Assembly (NCBI RefSeq): GCF_017591425.1
Contig: NW_024464918.1
Location: 29,726,001 to 29,790,000, forward strand
DNA length: 64,000 bases
DNA from: Ochotona curzoniae
Lineage: Eukaryota; Chordata; Mammalia; Lagomorpha; Ochotonidae
Direction: 5' to 3'
Below, piece after piece: positions 46,336-57,155 of the stretch. How positions within the stretch are numbered: the first letter of the stretch is position 1; every line of letters begins with the position of its first letter. The notes under the pieces were generated by a model. It made no database searches. It was not told the origin of the DNA and saw only the letters and a list, made by a program, of their open reading frames with translations. Both the position numbers and the translations under genes were made by a program.

Positions 46336-46532
46336 AGGGTGGAGGGGAGGGAGAGAGGGAGGAGAAACAGGAGGGGAAAGGAGAAAGCTGTCAGGAACCC
46401 AAAACTGGGGCCGACACCTACTGCCTTCAAAACGCTTCCATGGGAAGCTGGATCAGAAGTAGAAAAGCATGCTGTTGTAGGATACAAGCATAGTGATGGA
46501 AGATTAACCCCCTGTGCCATAGCATTTATCCC
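46336..46532 (-). mobile_element. Degraded CSINE, antisense, internally shortened
   Basis: The right end shows the reversed head (GATGGAAGATTAACCCCCTG, GCCATAGCATTTATCCC). The middle has CATGGGAAGCTGGATCAGAA and the left end a GA-rich block (GGGAGGGAGAGAGGGAGG). Confidence 0.7.
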
Positions 46533-46705
46533 TAGAGACAGAGTTGTTTTTTTTTTTTTAAGGGGCCAATCATAGTAGGGGTCCCAGCCTTGTGAAAGAT
46601 TTTCGCTGAGCACTTTTCAGTGCATGTTGTCCTCTGTGCAAAAATACTTCAGGAATATCATGGATGCTTGTTTAAACTTTTTTTGTATCCATGCATACAA
46701 GGAAT

Positions 46706-46822
46706 CCTCAACAATGAAATGAAAATTTGTATTATGAAAAAGCTATACATGAATTTAAAAATACTTTTGCACCATAATGAAGTTATCTTTTAAATCCATT
46801 TTCATGAGTGTTTGAATTATTC
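46706..46822 (+). mobile_element. Short dispersed element, inverted-repeat type, sense
   Basis: The order TATTATGAAAAAGCTATAC, ATGAATTTAAAAATACTTTT, GCACCATAATGAAGTTATC and TTTTAAATCCATTTTCATGA equals the split element at 40281/40649, and in reverse the copy at 52216. Terminal parts resemble each other as inverted repeats (TTCATG-type ends). It may be a Tc1/mariner-related non-autonomous element; the class is inferred. Confidence 0.65.
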
Positions 46823-46846
46823 TTAAATGAATTTTGCAAGCCCTTG

Positions 46847-47140
46847 CTGAAAGGGGTTTGTGGTGCAGTGGGTTAAGCCTCTGCATGGGATAGCCCTGTG
46901 CTGGAGTTCCTGGGATCGGGTCTCACCTCTGTGCCTGATCCAGCTTCTTGCTAATGTGCCTGCAAAAAAGCACATGATGGCCTAAGCAGGTGGGATCTGC
47001 CCTCCACAGTGGGAATCCAGGTGGAGTCCCTGGCTCCTGGTTTCAACTTGGCCTGGCCCCAGATGTTGTGGGCATTTGGGGAGTGATCAGCAGGTGGAAG
47101 CTACCGTTTTGCCATGTTCTCTTTCTGTCTGCTTTGCAAT
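46847..47140 (+). mobile_element. CSINE-type SINE, sense, old subtype
   Basis: GGGTTTGTGGTGCAGTGGG, TTAAGCCTCTGCATGGG, CTAATGTGCCTGCAAAAAAG, GGCTCCTGGTTTCAACTTGG and GTGGGCATTTGGGGAGTGA follow the C-repeat order. Probably predates the pika-rabbit split. Confidence 0.88.
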
Positions 47141-47849
47141 GTAGCAGCCCAAGCAGCACAGACTAGCGCCCATGGAGAATGAAAGGACATTCCTTGGTGG
47201 AGCAGGAGGCGAGCACGGCTGGCATCCCTCCAGTTCCTGCTCAATCCAGCGGATTATTTTATGATTGGGATTATTTATGGATCACACATTCACCTGCCAA
47301 AGTCAATACATCAAATGCCAGAGGAAAAGGTTGATAAATGTTGGCAACACTGAATGTGATGACCGTCCTGATGTAATCATTACACACGGCGTACATGTGT
47401 TGAAATGGTCCTCTGTACCCTCCACGTGTTTATATTTATGTGTCCATTAAAGTTGAGATGTTTTCACCATGTGTTTCATGTTGGACATTGCACATATAGT
47501 ACCCCATAAATAGGCATAATTTTTATGCATCTTTACATTTTTAAAAACGAAAAGTAAGACCTAGGGAGAGCACGGCTCTCCATCCCCAGATAAAAACAGG
47601 TTTTGACAGGAAGGGCTCTTAGTATTTGGAGCCAGTGAGGCAACCACATAGCACCTGCGGCTGTCGGGGAGCCTCAGTGGGAACCTGGAGCTCAGCTCCA
47701 GCTGGAAGCCTGCTAAGGCAGGTGGTGCGCTCATCCAAACTGCAAGGGGCTCACTTCAAGCTGTCTTCATCTTCCTCCTTGCATGTTTACCTCCCTCCTA
47801 TTAGCCCCTTCATCCCTTTCTCATTTATTTTCCTCTCTTAAAAAAAAAA
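47141..47849. other. Intergenic DNA, no gene recognised
   Basis: No repeat or gene recognised. The frame at 47626-47841 (+) has no domain. Confidence 0.4.
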
Positions 47850-48147
47850 TTTCTGTATTTGAAACACAAAGAGAGCTGGAGAGATAGGGATCTTCCATCT
47901 GCTGCCTCATGCCCCAAATGGCTGCAGCCCCCAGGTTTGGGGCTGGGCCAAGCAGACGCCAGGAGCTTCATCCAGGTCTCACATGTGGGAGTAGGGGCCC
48001 TGTGCTCTTGGCCCATCCTCTACTGATGCCCAGGAGTGCCAACAGGGAGCTAGACCAGAAGTGGAACAGCTGGGACTCAAACTGGTGTCCATATAGATGC
48101 TGACACCACAGGCAGCAGCTTTATCCGCTATGCCACGGTGCTAGCTT
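47850..48147 (-). mobile_element. CSINE-type SINE, antisense
   Basis: TTTCTGTATTTGAAACACAA, GATCTTCCATCTGCTGCC, GACGCCAGGAGCTTCATCC, AGAAGTGGAACAGCTGGGAC and GCTTTATCCGCTATGCCACG mark the reversed element from tail to head. Confidence 0.9.
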
Positions 48148-49257
48148 CTTTCCTTGTTTCTGTTAAAGCTTTCTTACATCCTTGGACTCTCCATTTACAA
48201 AATTAGATATTTTTCTCGTTTTCTCCTTCTGCTCCCTCTCCACCCATCTTTCTTCTGTTCGCTCCTTCCTTCTGGCTGCACAGAAATTCTTGCCTGCTGT
48301 CCAGATCGAACTAAACTGATTGCAAATGGAAGCAACATTTGGGGATAATCCTGCCCCAAATCATTTGATGTACCTTCCCGTTGAACAAGCAGAATTTATA
48401 TTTTATAATGAGGTTTTTTTTAACAATGAACATAGCCGTTTTGCCACATTAAACCACATCTGATCTGTTCTCAGAAAATGGAAGGACGTCCGAGGACTCC
48501 AGTAAGTGGGACTTCTGTGATCCCAGGTCTTTGCCCAAAGCTTAACAAAATAGAGAGATCAGAAACTCTATCCATTGACTTTCACTTTTCCTAGCTATAT
48601 GCAAGTTACTAATTATAACAGAGGGGTCATTCCAAAGGAATTACTAACCTTCAAACGCTATGAGATAATTATTCCCAAGAGAACCAAACACATTTGTAAG
48701 ACAAATACACTTGAAATTTCAGACATCAATCTCTCTCTCTCTTTTTTTTTTTAGCCATAGCCTGGGAACAAGGGAACTATGAAATATAATTGTACCCCAA
48801 GGTCCAACAAATGTGACTACATGAATATAATTTCCCTCCTGCCAGAAAAAGAAAAAAAGGAAACCAACTTTATTTAGGTTTATATTCTGATCCTTGCATA
48901 GGATGCCTTGTTTTGTTTTGCTTAAGTAATAAAAATTCCCTAGAAGAGAAAAATCCTTCTCTTCCCAATGAAGAGTTTTACAAATAAAATCAGTGTGTAT
49001 TTTCGGAGCCATTTGCGTGGTGCTGGTCAGTGATTCAGGCTTAGTGTTGCGTTGCTTCAGTGCGTGGTGCACGGACTGCTAGGCAGGCTCCTTGCTCGGA
49101 GCAGCACGCGACATGCGGGTCTCTCCTGGCTTCCCACAAACACCCCCAGAGATGTTGCAAGCAGCAGAATGGTCTCCACATGTCACCCTGAAGCTTGTGT
49201 GACCGCAGATCACATCAGAGAGGACATGCCTTGAGACTCAAGGACAGTCATTCCAGG
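48148..49257. other. Intergenic DNA, no gene recognised
   Basis: Unique AT-rich sequence, including a CT run then T9-10 at 48730-48752. No repeat or gene called. Confidence 0.4.
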
Positions 49258-49580
49258 ACTGGTGGTGTGATGTTGGTTAAGATGCTGCTTGCCGTGCTGG
49301 CGTAATATATGAGTGACTCCCAGCTGCTCCACTTGCATGTGGCTACTTGCGGAAGCTCCGGAAGGTGCCAGAGAATGGCCCGAGAACTTGGAACCCTGCT
49401 ACCCACAGGGGAGACTTAAGTGGAGTTCCTGATTCCTGGTTCTGTCCTGGTCTTGTTGTAGCCATTTAGGAGCAAACCAACAGATGGAAGGTTCTTTCTG
49501 AAACTGCCTTTCAGTTATAAATAAGTAAGTCTCTCTGTGAAATGGATGTCCAAGTAGAATTAAATAAATCTTGAAAAAAA
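49258..49580 (+). mobile_element. CSINE-type SINE, sense, old subtype
   Basis: GATGTTGGTTAAGATGCTGC, CACTTGCATGTGGCTACTTG, AGTGGAGTTCCTGATTCC, GTAGCCATTTAGGAGC and TAAATAAATCTTG follow the order, with a diverged middle. Confidence 0.75.
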
Positions 49581-49644
49581 ATCTAAATCACAACAAATGT
49601 GAGATTCATCTTTATTTTTTTAAAAAAATAATTATTACAGTTTT

Positions 49645-49943
49645 GAAAAGAGTTATTTATCTGAAAGGCAGAGTTCCATACATACACAGTTGCATACGCA
49701 AAGAGGAGAGAGAACGCTTCCATCTTTGGTTCTCTGACCAGATAGCTAAGACAGCTGGAGTTGGGCCAGGTGGAAGACAGGAATCGGGAGCTGTCTAGGT
49801 CTTCCCAGTGTCCAACAAGTTGGGCCATCCTTCACTGATTTTCCAGGCACCTTAGCAAAGAACTGGATTGGAAGTGAAGTGGTAGAAGCTTGAACTATTG
49901 CCAGCACTGCAGACCGTGGCTTAACCCACCTACGATGCCGCCC
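49645..49943 (-). mobile_element. CSINE-type SINE, antisense
   Basis: TTATTTATCTGAAAGGCAGA, CAGCTGGAGTTGGGCCAGG, CTTCACTGATTTTCCAGG, GCACCTTAGCAAAGAACTGG and CGTGGCTTAACCCACC mark the reversed element. Confidence 0.88.
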
Positions 49944-50169
49944 TTATTACAGTTTTTAACAGATAGTCCACCTCCCTGAAAAGAGCCGTGGAGGGGGGGG
50001 AAAAAGGCATTCCCTCATTCTCCGAGGTGTTGAAAGTGTTGGGGGAAGGATTCACACAAGCCAAGGTGGTCCCTTCTACAAAGCACATCTGCTTTCGGGG
50101 CTTTGGAGAAAATGTTTCTGACATTTCTTACAGAAGTTTGTTTCATTTTATTTACTTGGGAATTTCTGA

Positions 50170-50215
50170 AATGTGTAAGGGATTGTCAAAAAGTTCATGA
50201 GAATACAATATTGTG
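50170..50215 (+). mobile_element. Fragment resembling the inverted-repeat dispersed element
   Basis: TGTCAAAAAGTTCATGAGAA matches the terminal motif of the dispersed element; the rest does not continue clearly. Confidence 0.4.
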
Positions 50216-50548
50216 GGGGGAAAAAGATGTGTGCGGACTTAAGGAAATGGTTTGCACCATAAGAAACTTCCCTCGAATTGCAGTGCCTACAGCATGGCTG
50301 CCTGTGTGGCGATTTCGGAAAAGCTGTGGATTAATTCCCATCTCCATCTCTGGTTACATCAAGCTTCCAGCACATTCTTTCAAAATAACCTGGTGTCAGA
50401 GCTGACTGAGATTGTGGTGGGAAAAGGCCTCTAGGATAGCCATAGACTGAGATGAAAAGGAAGCCGCGTATGATGAAAACTGAAGAGCAGTGAGATACAA
50501 AAGGAGAGTTAACAAAATGGAACTTAAAAGCGGATATAAACATGTTTT

Positions 50549-50815
50549 AGGAGCAGGCCTTGTGGCACTGCGGGTTAAACTGCTGTTTGAATACCCATAT
50601 CCTATATTGAATTTTGCCTCCACTTCCAAACCAGCTTCCTGCCAATGCTGGGAGGCATCAGATGATGGCTCAAGCACTTGGGTCCTTGCCACCCATGGGG
50701 ACACCCAAATGGTGCAGCCTTGCCCAGCGCCACCTGTTGTGGACATTTGGGGGTAAGGGCGGTAAACCAGTGAGTGGTAGATTTCTCTGTCACTTGGCAT
50801 TTCAAGTAAGCATAA
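50549..50815 (+). mobile_element. CSINE-type SINE, sense, old subtype
   Basis: GCAGGCCTTGTGGCACTGCG, TTAAACTGCTGTTTGAATAC, CCACTTCCAAACCAGCTTCC, GGCTCAAGCACTTGGGTCC and GTGGACATTTGGGGGTAAG follow the expected order. Confidence 0.85.
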
Positions 50816-51562
50816 GTATGTTAATAATTTTACTCAGCAAGTCATTTTAAGGTTCATGTGGGGAAACGGGCTAGAAAGAATAGCTGGAGAGATTTGGAAT
50901 GAGAGCTGTAATGGCGGAAATTAGCCTAACCACCTGGACCTTCTTATATAGCAGCAACTTATGAAACAGACTAGTTCCGCAGACAAGCAGGCACCCTGCT
51001 CCCCATGCGGGAGAGTCCTGGGGCAGAGGGATGCAGCTGAGAGACCCCAGGGTGTGGGGCGGGGGGCTCTGCAGAGAGTGGCGAGAGATGGCTGCAGCCT
51101 GATTTAGGTGTCCCCTGTGGACCAGGGCTCTCTGAGCACTTCGTGTTGATGAACGGTTTCATTTCGCTGTCACATTCTGCAGGGAGTAAGAGACATTAAA
51201 GCCGCTGACAGGTGGATCTGGGCGTGGTAGGTGACCAGAGCTGGCATTCAGGACCAGGCTACAGAGCTGCAGTTTCAACTATTGTACCTGTCAATTCTTC
51301 TATAAAAATTCACCAAATTTTCAAGTAATTGCTGTTAAAAAAAAAAAGCGGAGTGAGGTGTGTAGACACATAGATGCAGGAAAATTCCTTATGACATGCT
51401 GGTATTTTCATCATTAGGTATTTGCATCCTATCTGCATGTCTGTGCATATATGGAAAGAACTAGAAAGAAAAAGCACCAACAGTGCTTTGTAGGGTGAGA
51501 GGTATAGGGTTTCATTTGTAATTCTACATAGCTTTCTGTTTTTTAAAATTCATGCATTAATT
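50816..51562. other. Intergenic DNA between SINEs
   Basis: No gene or other repeat recognised. A GC-rich part lies at 50990-51130. Confidence 0.4.
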
Positions 51563-51893
51563 AGATTTTAAAGATTTATTTTCATTGAAAAGTCAGATTT
51601 ACAGAGAACAGGAGAGATAGAAAGATCTTCTATCTGCTAGTTTGCCTCCCCTACCTCTAAGCAACCACAATGACTGGAGCTGAGCTGATCTGAAGCCAGG
51701 AGCCAGGAGCTTCCTCTGGGTCTCCCACTTGGGTGCAAGGTCCCAAGGCCTTGGGCCGTCCTCTGCTGCTTTCCCAGGCCACAAGCAGGAAACTGGAAGG
51801 GAAGTACAGCAGTCAGAACACAAGCTGACACCCACATGGCTTCCCCGTGCATGCAAGGTGAGGACTCAGCCTCTAGGCTAGCACGCCAGGCCC
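51563..51893 (-). mobile_element. CSINE-type SINE, antisense, pika subtype
   Basis: TTTTAAAGATTTATTTTCATTG, GAAAGATCTTCTATCTGC, GGAGCCAGGAGCTTCCTCTG, GCTGCTTTCCCAGGCCACAA and GCCTCTAGGCTAGCACGCCAG mark the element from tail to head. Confidence 0.93.
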
Positions 51894-52215
51894 CCTATAT
51901 AGCTTCCTAGCTTCCTGTTGTCACGCTGCTTTTAGAATTAGAAAAATAACTATTCTAATATAGAACAAAAGAGAGACCTGGAGAGAAAATACCTTCTGCA
52001 TTAGTCTGCTCGTAGCCAAGGTTTAGGCTCGCATGGCTTCAGTTACCAGTAGTCAACCACAGGCTGAAAAGGGAACACTCCAGAAATCATGTATGTTGTA
52101 ATAATTTTTATCATAGAATTTGTGTTATTTTGTTATGCATTACTATTAATCTCGTACTGTTCCTAATTTGTAAATTCATTTTCATCATAGGTGTGTTCGT
52201 GGAGCGACAAGCAGT
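51894..52215. other. Intergenic DNA, no gene recognised
   Basis: AT-rich sequence next to the SINE with no recognised feature. Confidence 0.35.
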
Positions 52216-52324
52216 GGATATGAAAATGGGATTAAAAGGTAAGTTCATTTTGACCCAAAAAGAGAGAGATCTGTGCATAATCTTTTTTCATAATGTCCAT
52301 ATTCCATGACCATTTTGAAGACTC
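52216..52324 (-). mobile_element. Short dispersed element, inverted-repeat type, antisense
   Basis: GTGGATATGAAAATGGGATT, AAAAGGTAAGTTCATTTTG, GTGCATAATCTTTTTTC, ATAATGTCCATATTCCATG and CCATTTTGAAGACTCC are the reverse of the order at 46706-46822. Confidence 0.65.
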
Positions 52325-53620
52325 CTAGTATAGAGTTCAGTAGCCCATGGTTTTACACATTTGATAATGAGCTTGGACCAGATCCCCTATGGATTGAATG
52401 GGGGGTGAGGTTTGGCTACTATTTTAGTATATAATGTAAGAAGAAAAATGATATCATGTTAAAATAAGTGTATTTACTGTAAGGCATAGACTGCAAAGTT
52501 CACATTAATTCTAAAATTAGAATAAACTTCAGAGAATACTGTGCTGATGGAGACCCACCCAACGACGGCGGGGGTGTACCATGGTCGTCTGGGCGGGGGG
52601 TACCATGGTCGTCTGGGTGGCCACAGGGGCTGCTTTAGAGAGAGTTTGAGAAGAGCAGGGTGGCTCTTGGTCTGGTGGAGTGAGAGGTCAAGGCTGTACA
52701 AACCACAAGGTTCTACCACGCTTGCTGCCTGATGTCCCCAAGGTGGAAAGCTCTCTAAAGAAAGAATGGCCTTATCCTCCATTTTCTGAAGCCTTTTCCA
52801 TAAAACCCAGGCTTTCGCCCTGGTAAACACATTGCAGGCAAACACTGGTGGTGGGTTCTGTGATTCTTGTTATGTTTGGGCTCAACCCTGAGACAACAGG
52901 AGGAAGTTACAGCAAGGAGAAATGACTTGAGAGGGCCATTTTCGTGCTTGACCTTGTAAAGTCAACCACCCTTAGGACTCTAGTGAAGGAGAGGGTGATG
53001 AATTGGGTCGTGAGGTTGCTGGGGCCATGGAAATGTGGAGCTGTCACCTGGTGTGGAGGCCTTCCCTGGCCCCTCTGTCCATGGCACACTGGGCTGGCCA
53101 CCTCCTCTGCCCCTGGTGGTCATAGTGGTTAGGTAGCTGGTTAGGTAGCCATGTTGTTGACATTGGTTTCTTGCCTGTCTCTGCTCCTGTCTGGCAAATT
53201 CTTCAAGAACACGTTCTCCTCCATATCCTGCCTTTTAGCTCAAAGTGGTTTAGTATTTGTAGAGAGGTCATGTTGAGGAATCAATACCTTTTTATTCCGT
53301 AGGAAAATTGTTGGTAGGAAATTGCAGAGTATAAATACCGCTCGGGGGACAGGTCTGGGCTGGCATAAACTCACAAGTCACAAAACTAAACTGAATTTCT
53401 CTAAGACCATCTCTGGACAGCCCGTGACTTACAGTGATTCAATGTACAAAGCTTTCACCTTTTCAATGGGGAGGAAACAATTTTGATCTTTTCCTTGGGA
53501 ACTGACATGCTTTGAGGTCCTGTTTCTTAATGCCAACTCATAGGCTGACCAAAGTGCTCTGAGCGCGTTTGTGGAAGGTTGAGCTGTGGAGATCAATAGG
53601 TTGGGTATAGTAAGGACATT
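52325..53620. other. Intergenic DNA with a 24-bp tandem duplication
   Basis: Apart from the tandem repeat at 52576-52623, no gene or repeat is recognised. Confidence 0.4.
52576..52623 (+). repeat. 24-bp tandem duplication, two copies
   Basis: GTACCATGGTCGTCTGGGCG at 52576 and GTACCATGGTCGTCTGGGTG at 52600 share 24-base spacing and differ at few positions. Confidence 0.92.
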
Positions 53621-53623
53621 TTT

Positions 53624-53748
53624 AAAAAGAAACATTTACTTATTATTTGAGAGTCAGAGGAAGGGATAGGTAGACCCCCCCCCTTTGCTTTGTTACCCCT
53701 CCAATGCCTCAAGCAGTAGCTTTATGTGCAATGCCACAGCACCAGCCA
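53624..53748 (-). mobile_element. CSINE-type SINE, antisense, internally deleted
   Basis: TTTACTTATTATTTGAGAG and GAGGAAGGGATAGGTAGACC at the left are followed almost directly by the reversed head GTAGCTTTATGTGCAATGCC and GCACCAGCC. The central body is missing, and a C9 run marks the junction area. Confidence 0.75.
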
Positions 53749-55000
53749 TATTGGTTCTTCTTACTGGCGTGTTATTCATAGAAATAGATGGGCTCTGCAG
53801 GGACTTGGTCATTTGGGATAGAGTGGAGCATCTCTTTGGTACCCTTAGTTTTATGTTTTTGGATTTTCCCTTTAAGTTGATAGGAATAATGAGTCCTCTT
53901 CTGCTAGGGATTTCTGGATCAGGAGAAGACAGTGTCGTGGAAGGAATTTGAAGCATTGAGTCTTGCGTGCAAACGTCAGATATGACTCAGTGGTTTCATA
54001 TGTGCAAATTTTCGTACTGGGATGTTAGCTGATGTCCTCCGTTCCCCAGTATAAACCATGGAGACTGATGTTCAGCTGTGGTTTGGGGACCTGCCCACTA
54101 TTCCCTGGTGCGCAAAGGGAATGTTCCAGGATGGACCAGAGCTGCTTCCACTCTTGCTGTCTGTGCTTTAACTGTTACTGTGACACAGGAAGGTGGCTTT
54201 GGGAGATTGACACAGAGGGACTGCACGGAGTCTCCCTGGTCCCATCCATGGTGGCTAAATGCAGTGGGCGGGTAACAGCTTCCATCCACATTGCTGTCCA
54301 ACTTCTGGTCAGAAGAGGCAAACTCCCCTGAGGGGGCTGGTGCCCTGTTGGGTGCTGGCTGATTCCTTCAAGTGAGTCACCCCTAACGTTCTCACTCCAA
54401 CTCCCACCAGCAATGGAGGGGACAGACCCTGGCCACTTTACTCTGTAGTATGGGAGGGCAGAATTTGTGGCTTGGTGATGAAAGGAAATTGATTTCTGAA
54501 CCCTGAGGATTCCATGCCATTAATCCTCAGGCCAGTTCTTCCCCGGGGGGAGTTATTCGATCTGAAACTGAAGGATGCGTCCCTGGACACAGCCAGGGGA
54601 GCCCACATAGTCTTAGGCAAGCCTAGGAGGCTGAGCAAACAGGCAGTGAGCTCAGCAGGCTTGGCTTCCTCTTGCTGTGGACCTGCAGAGGTGCTGTGTG
54701 CTCATGTGGCGACTCACTTGGGAACAGTCGGAGTGGCATGCTATTCTGTGTCCAGCGAGGAGAGTAGGCTAGCATGCCTGGCACCAGGGCACTTTGGGTC
54801 CCCTCCCCCCCCCCCGTCCCGGGGTGGGGGTGTTCCCGGAAAATCCCCTATATCAACCTTTCTTTTAAAATAACGTTTCTCTATGGGAAATGTAGGCTTA
54901 GTCCCATGTCAGTAAATGGTCCCCTAATAGCCCCATGGCAAAGTTATGACTTATCCCCAAAGAAAAATGCTGCCTTGGGAGCATGTTTATCGAGGCTAAG
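53749..55000. other. Intergenic DNA, no gene recognised
   Basis: Unique sequence with GC-rich parts (54100-54800) and a C11 run at 54805-54815. The plus frame 54514-54873 has no domain. Confidence 0.4.
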
Positions 55001-55260
55001 AGTCAAGTCATAAAACATCCACCTTCACATCTGAGTGCCTGTTCGCTAAAACACTATTTATTTGTACATAAATATTTGTCTTTTCTGTGCAAGGATGTAT
55101 TTGCTTGCATATGCAAGGAGACCATATGTGTAAATTTAAAATGTCTAACGTGTTATAATGGGAATGTAGATTAGGAGCTGATTATGGGGGCTGCTAGTTT
55201 TTCAAATATATTAAACAGCTCTCTGCTTTATCTGAAGAGTGCACACACATACAGTTCTCA
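55001..55260. promoter_or_regulatory. Candidate conserved non-coding element
   Basis: An AT-rich, repeat-free block (ACTATTTATTTGTACATAAA, ATTTGCTTGCATATGCAAGG, TAGATTAGGAGCTGATTATG) with an octamer-like ATGCAAG. Composition only. Confidence 0.3.
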
Positions 55261-55932
55261 CACTGAAGGGTCGAAATTGTGTAAAGCGAGAAGTATTAAA
55301 ATATGACAGACTGCACAGCTGTTTTGTTTTTTGTTTTTTTTTTTCTGTGCTTTCGGCATCTTCTGTAAAAAAAAAAAAGCTGTTCTCTGAAGCTTGTTTC
55401 TTATGAAAGCAAGTGGTTCATTTTGTGTGTGTGATCTGATGAAAGTGTTATGGTAAATTAAAACCACCATGTCAGTGTATACGTTAAGCACGTGAAAATC
55501 AGGCATGTCTCCTGTGTCTTTCCATGTGTTGCTTTTAGTCTCTGGGTCTGTGAATGCTCTGCGATCTGCTCTCCTCCTCCCCCCATAATGCCTGCGATGA
55601 AATTGCCTTTGCTGTAAATTATTGAAGAGACTGCTCCTACTGGCTTCCTCGCTTGCCCTGATGGAGCACCTGCACATCCACGGAGAAACACAAGGGGACT
55701 TCCGCAAGTTCAAGGAGAAGCAGCATGAAAAGATCTGTGTGTTTGGTGAAGTGTTTGAAGCCCCCCTTGCATCTTCATCTTCACGTGGCTTTTGGGCAGA
55801 AGTTGTCAGTTGGTAGTTGGAGGGCAGGTGGTTGCCTCCACTTTGGATTTGAGGGTTTTTTTTTTTCTCTCCATGGCGTCTGTCCAGGGAGTGTGAGCTT
55901 CCCAGAAATGCCTTGTCCTGCTCAGACTGCAA
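55258..55932 (-). other. Unexplained long open frame, 224 codons, no recognised domain
   Basis: A minus-strand frame runs for 224 codons without a stop, rich in Lys, Arg and Ser with a K/N/Q-rich C-terminal part. No family is recognised and no splice sites or poly(A) signal were tied to it. The opposite strand also has an open stretch (55622-55816). By length alone it is borderline for chance in a window of this size. Not called as a gene. Confidence 0.15.
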
Positions 55933-56849
55933 GGTAGAGGGAAATGATGCACATGAAACCGCCAGCAGAGCTCGGGCGGGCCGTGCTTACCTAAGACGAG
56001 GCGCAAGTGGTCTTGTCAGGAGGTTTCCGAATCTCTTCCTTCATCACGCTTTCTCCCTCAGGCGTTGATAGCAGTCTCATTATGCTTAACTTTGCACTTG
56101 CAATGTAGTGTTTGAAAAGAAGGTGCTGAAAACAAGTTTAAAACTTCTTTATGTGCACGTGAAATAAAAATAACTGGCTGGAACAGAAGAAGAAAGGCGA
56201 GCCTGTCACCTCTGTGAAAGCGGCTTGTAGGGGGGCACTGATGCAAAATGGAAAATGGAAAGGAAGGATCCTTGCCCCGCCCCCCCCCCAGGGTGAAGCA
56301 TATTTGGTCTTGCTTGTTCTGCACCCTGCCCAGCAGTGTAGGTAGAAATTACATTTGAGATATTAATGGCCTAATGTGAGCTGCAATTATCTCTGGATTG
56401 AGCTGTGTGAGAGCCATTTACATAGGACGATCAGGAAATTACAGGTAAGTTTCAGAGGATTTGGATTTGACCTTGAGGGTGGGGCTGGGTCGGAGAAATT
56501 GAGAGTACTCTATGGCAAGGGGCGGGGCTGAGTGTTACTATTTACCTGAAGCTGCTTTGGAGACTACATAGAATTCCTTGAACCCTCTTGCAGCTAGAAC
56601 CCAGGGCCTTAGACAGCCATCTGACTATTCTGATTATCCGTAAGGAAGTGACTGTGGGTCAAGAAAGTAAATGCAAAACCATCGCGGCAGACACAGATTG
56701 AGGTTGTCGGGGACTGAGGTGAGAGTTGGAACTGCCTCTGGGGGGTGATGGAGCCAGCTCGTCTCCTGACTGGTGCCAGCCCTCTTGGCGTTTGGCAAAA
56801 CACCTGTCTGGTTTTAAGTCTCTTTTTAAAATTGATTTACCAATTTTCA
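55261..56849. other. Intergenic DNA with conserved-looking parts
   Basis: Contains the open frame listed above, a C10-11 run near 56280, and a conserved-looking block at 56340-56470. No gene identified. Confidence 0.4.
56340..56470. promoter_or_regulatory. Candidate conserved non-coding element
   Basis: GAGATATTAATGGCCTAATG and GCAATTATCTCTGGATTGAG lie in a repeat-free block with dense TAAT and ATTA cores. This is typical of enhancers bound by homeodomain factors; conservation was not tested. Confidence 0.4.
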
Positions 56850-57155
56850 GTTTTATTTTGAAACAGAGAGAAGGAGAGTGAGATGGATTTTCTATCTGCC
56901 AGTTTACTTGCCAGGTGCCTGCAACAGCCAGGGCTGGGCCAGTTGGAAGCCAGGAGCTCAAAATTCCATCCAGGTCTCCTCTGTGGGTGGCAGGGACTGG
57001 CACTGGAACCATCCGTAGCCGCCTCCCAGGGTATGCAGAGGCAGGAAGGTGGATTGGAGGAAAAGCAGTTAGTGCCTGCTTGAACCAGTCGCTCTGGCAT
57101 TGGATGGGGCGGGTGGTCCCAGGCAGTGACTTAACCACTTGGCCAAACACCTGCC
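56850..57155 (-). mobile_element. CSINE-type SINE, antisense, old subtype
   Basis: GTTTTATTTTGAAACAGAG, GAAGGAGAGTGAGATGGA, AACAGCCAGGGCTGGGCCAG, CCAGGTCTCCTCTGTGGG and GTGACTTAACCACTTGGCC mark it tail to head. Confidence 0.88.
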
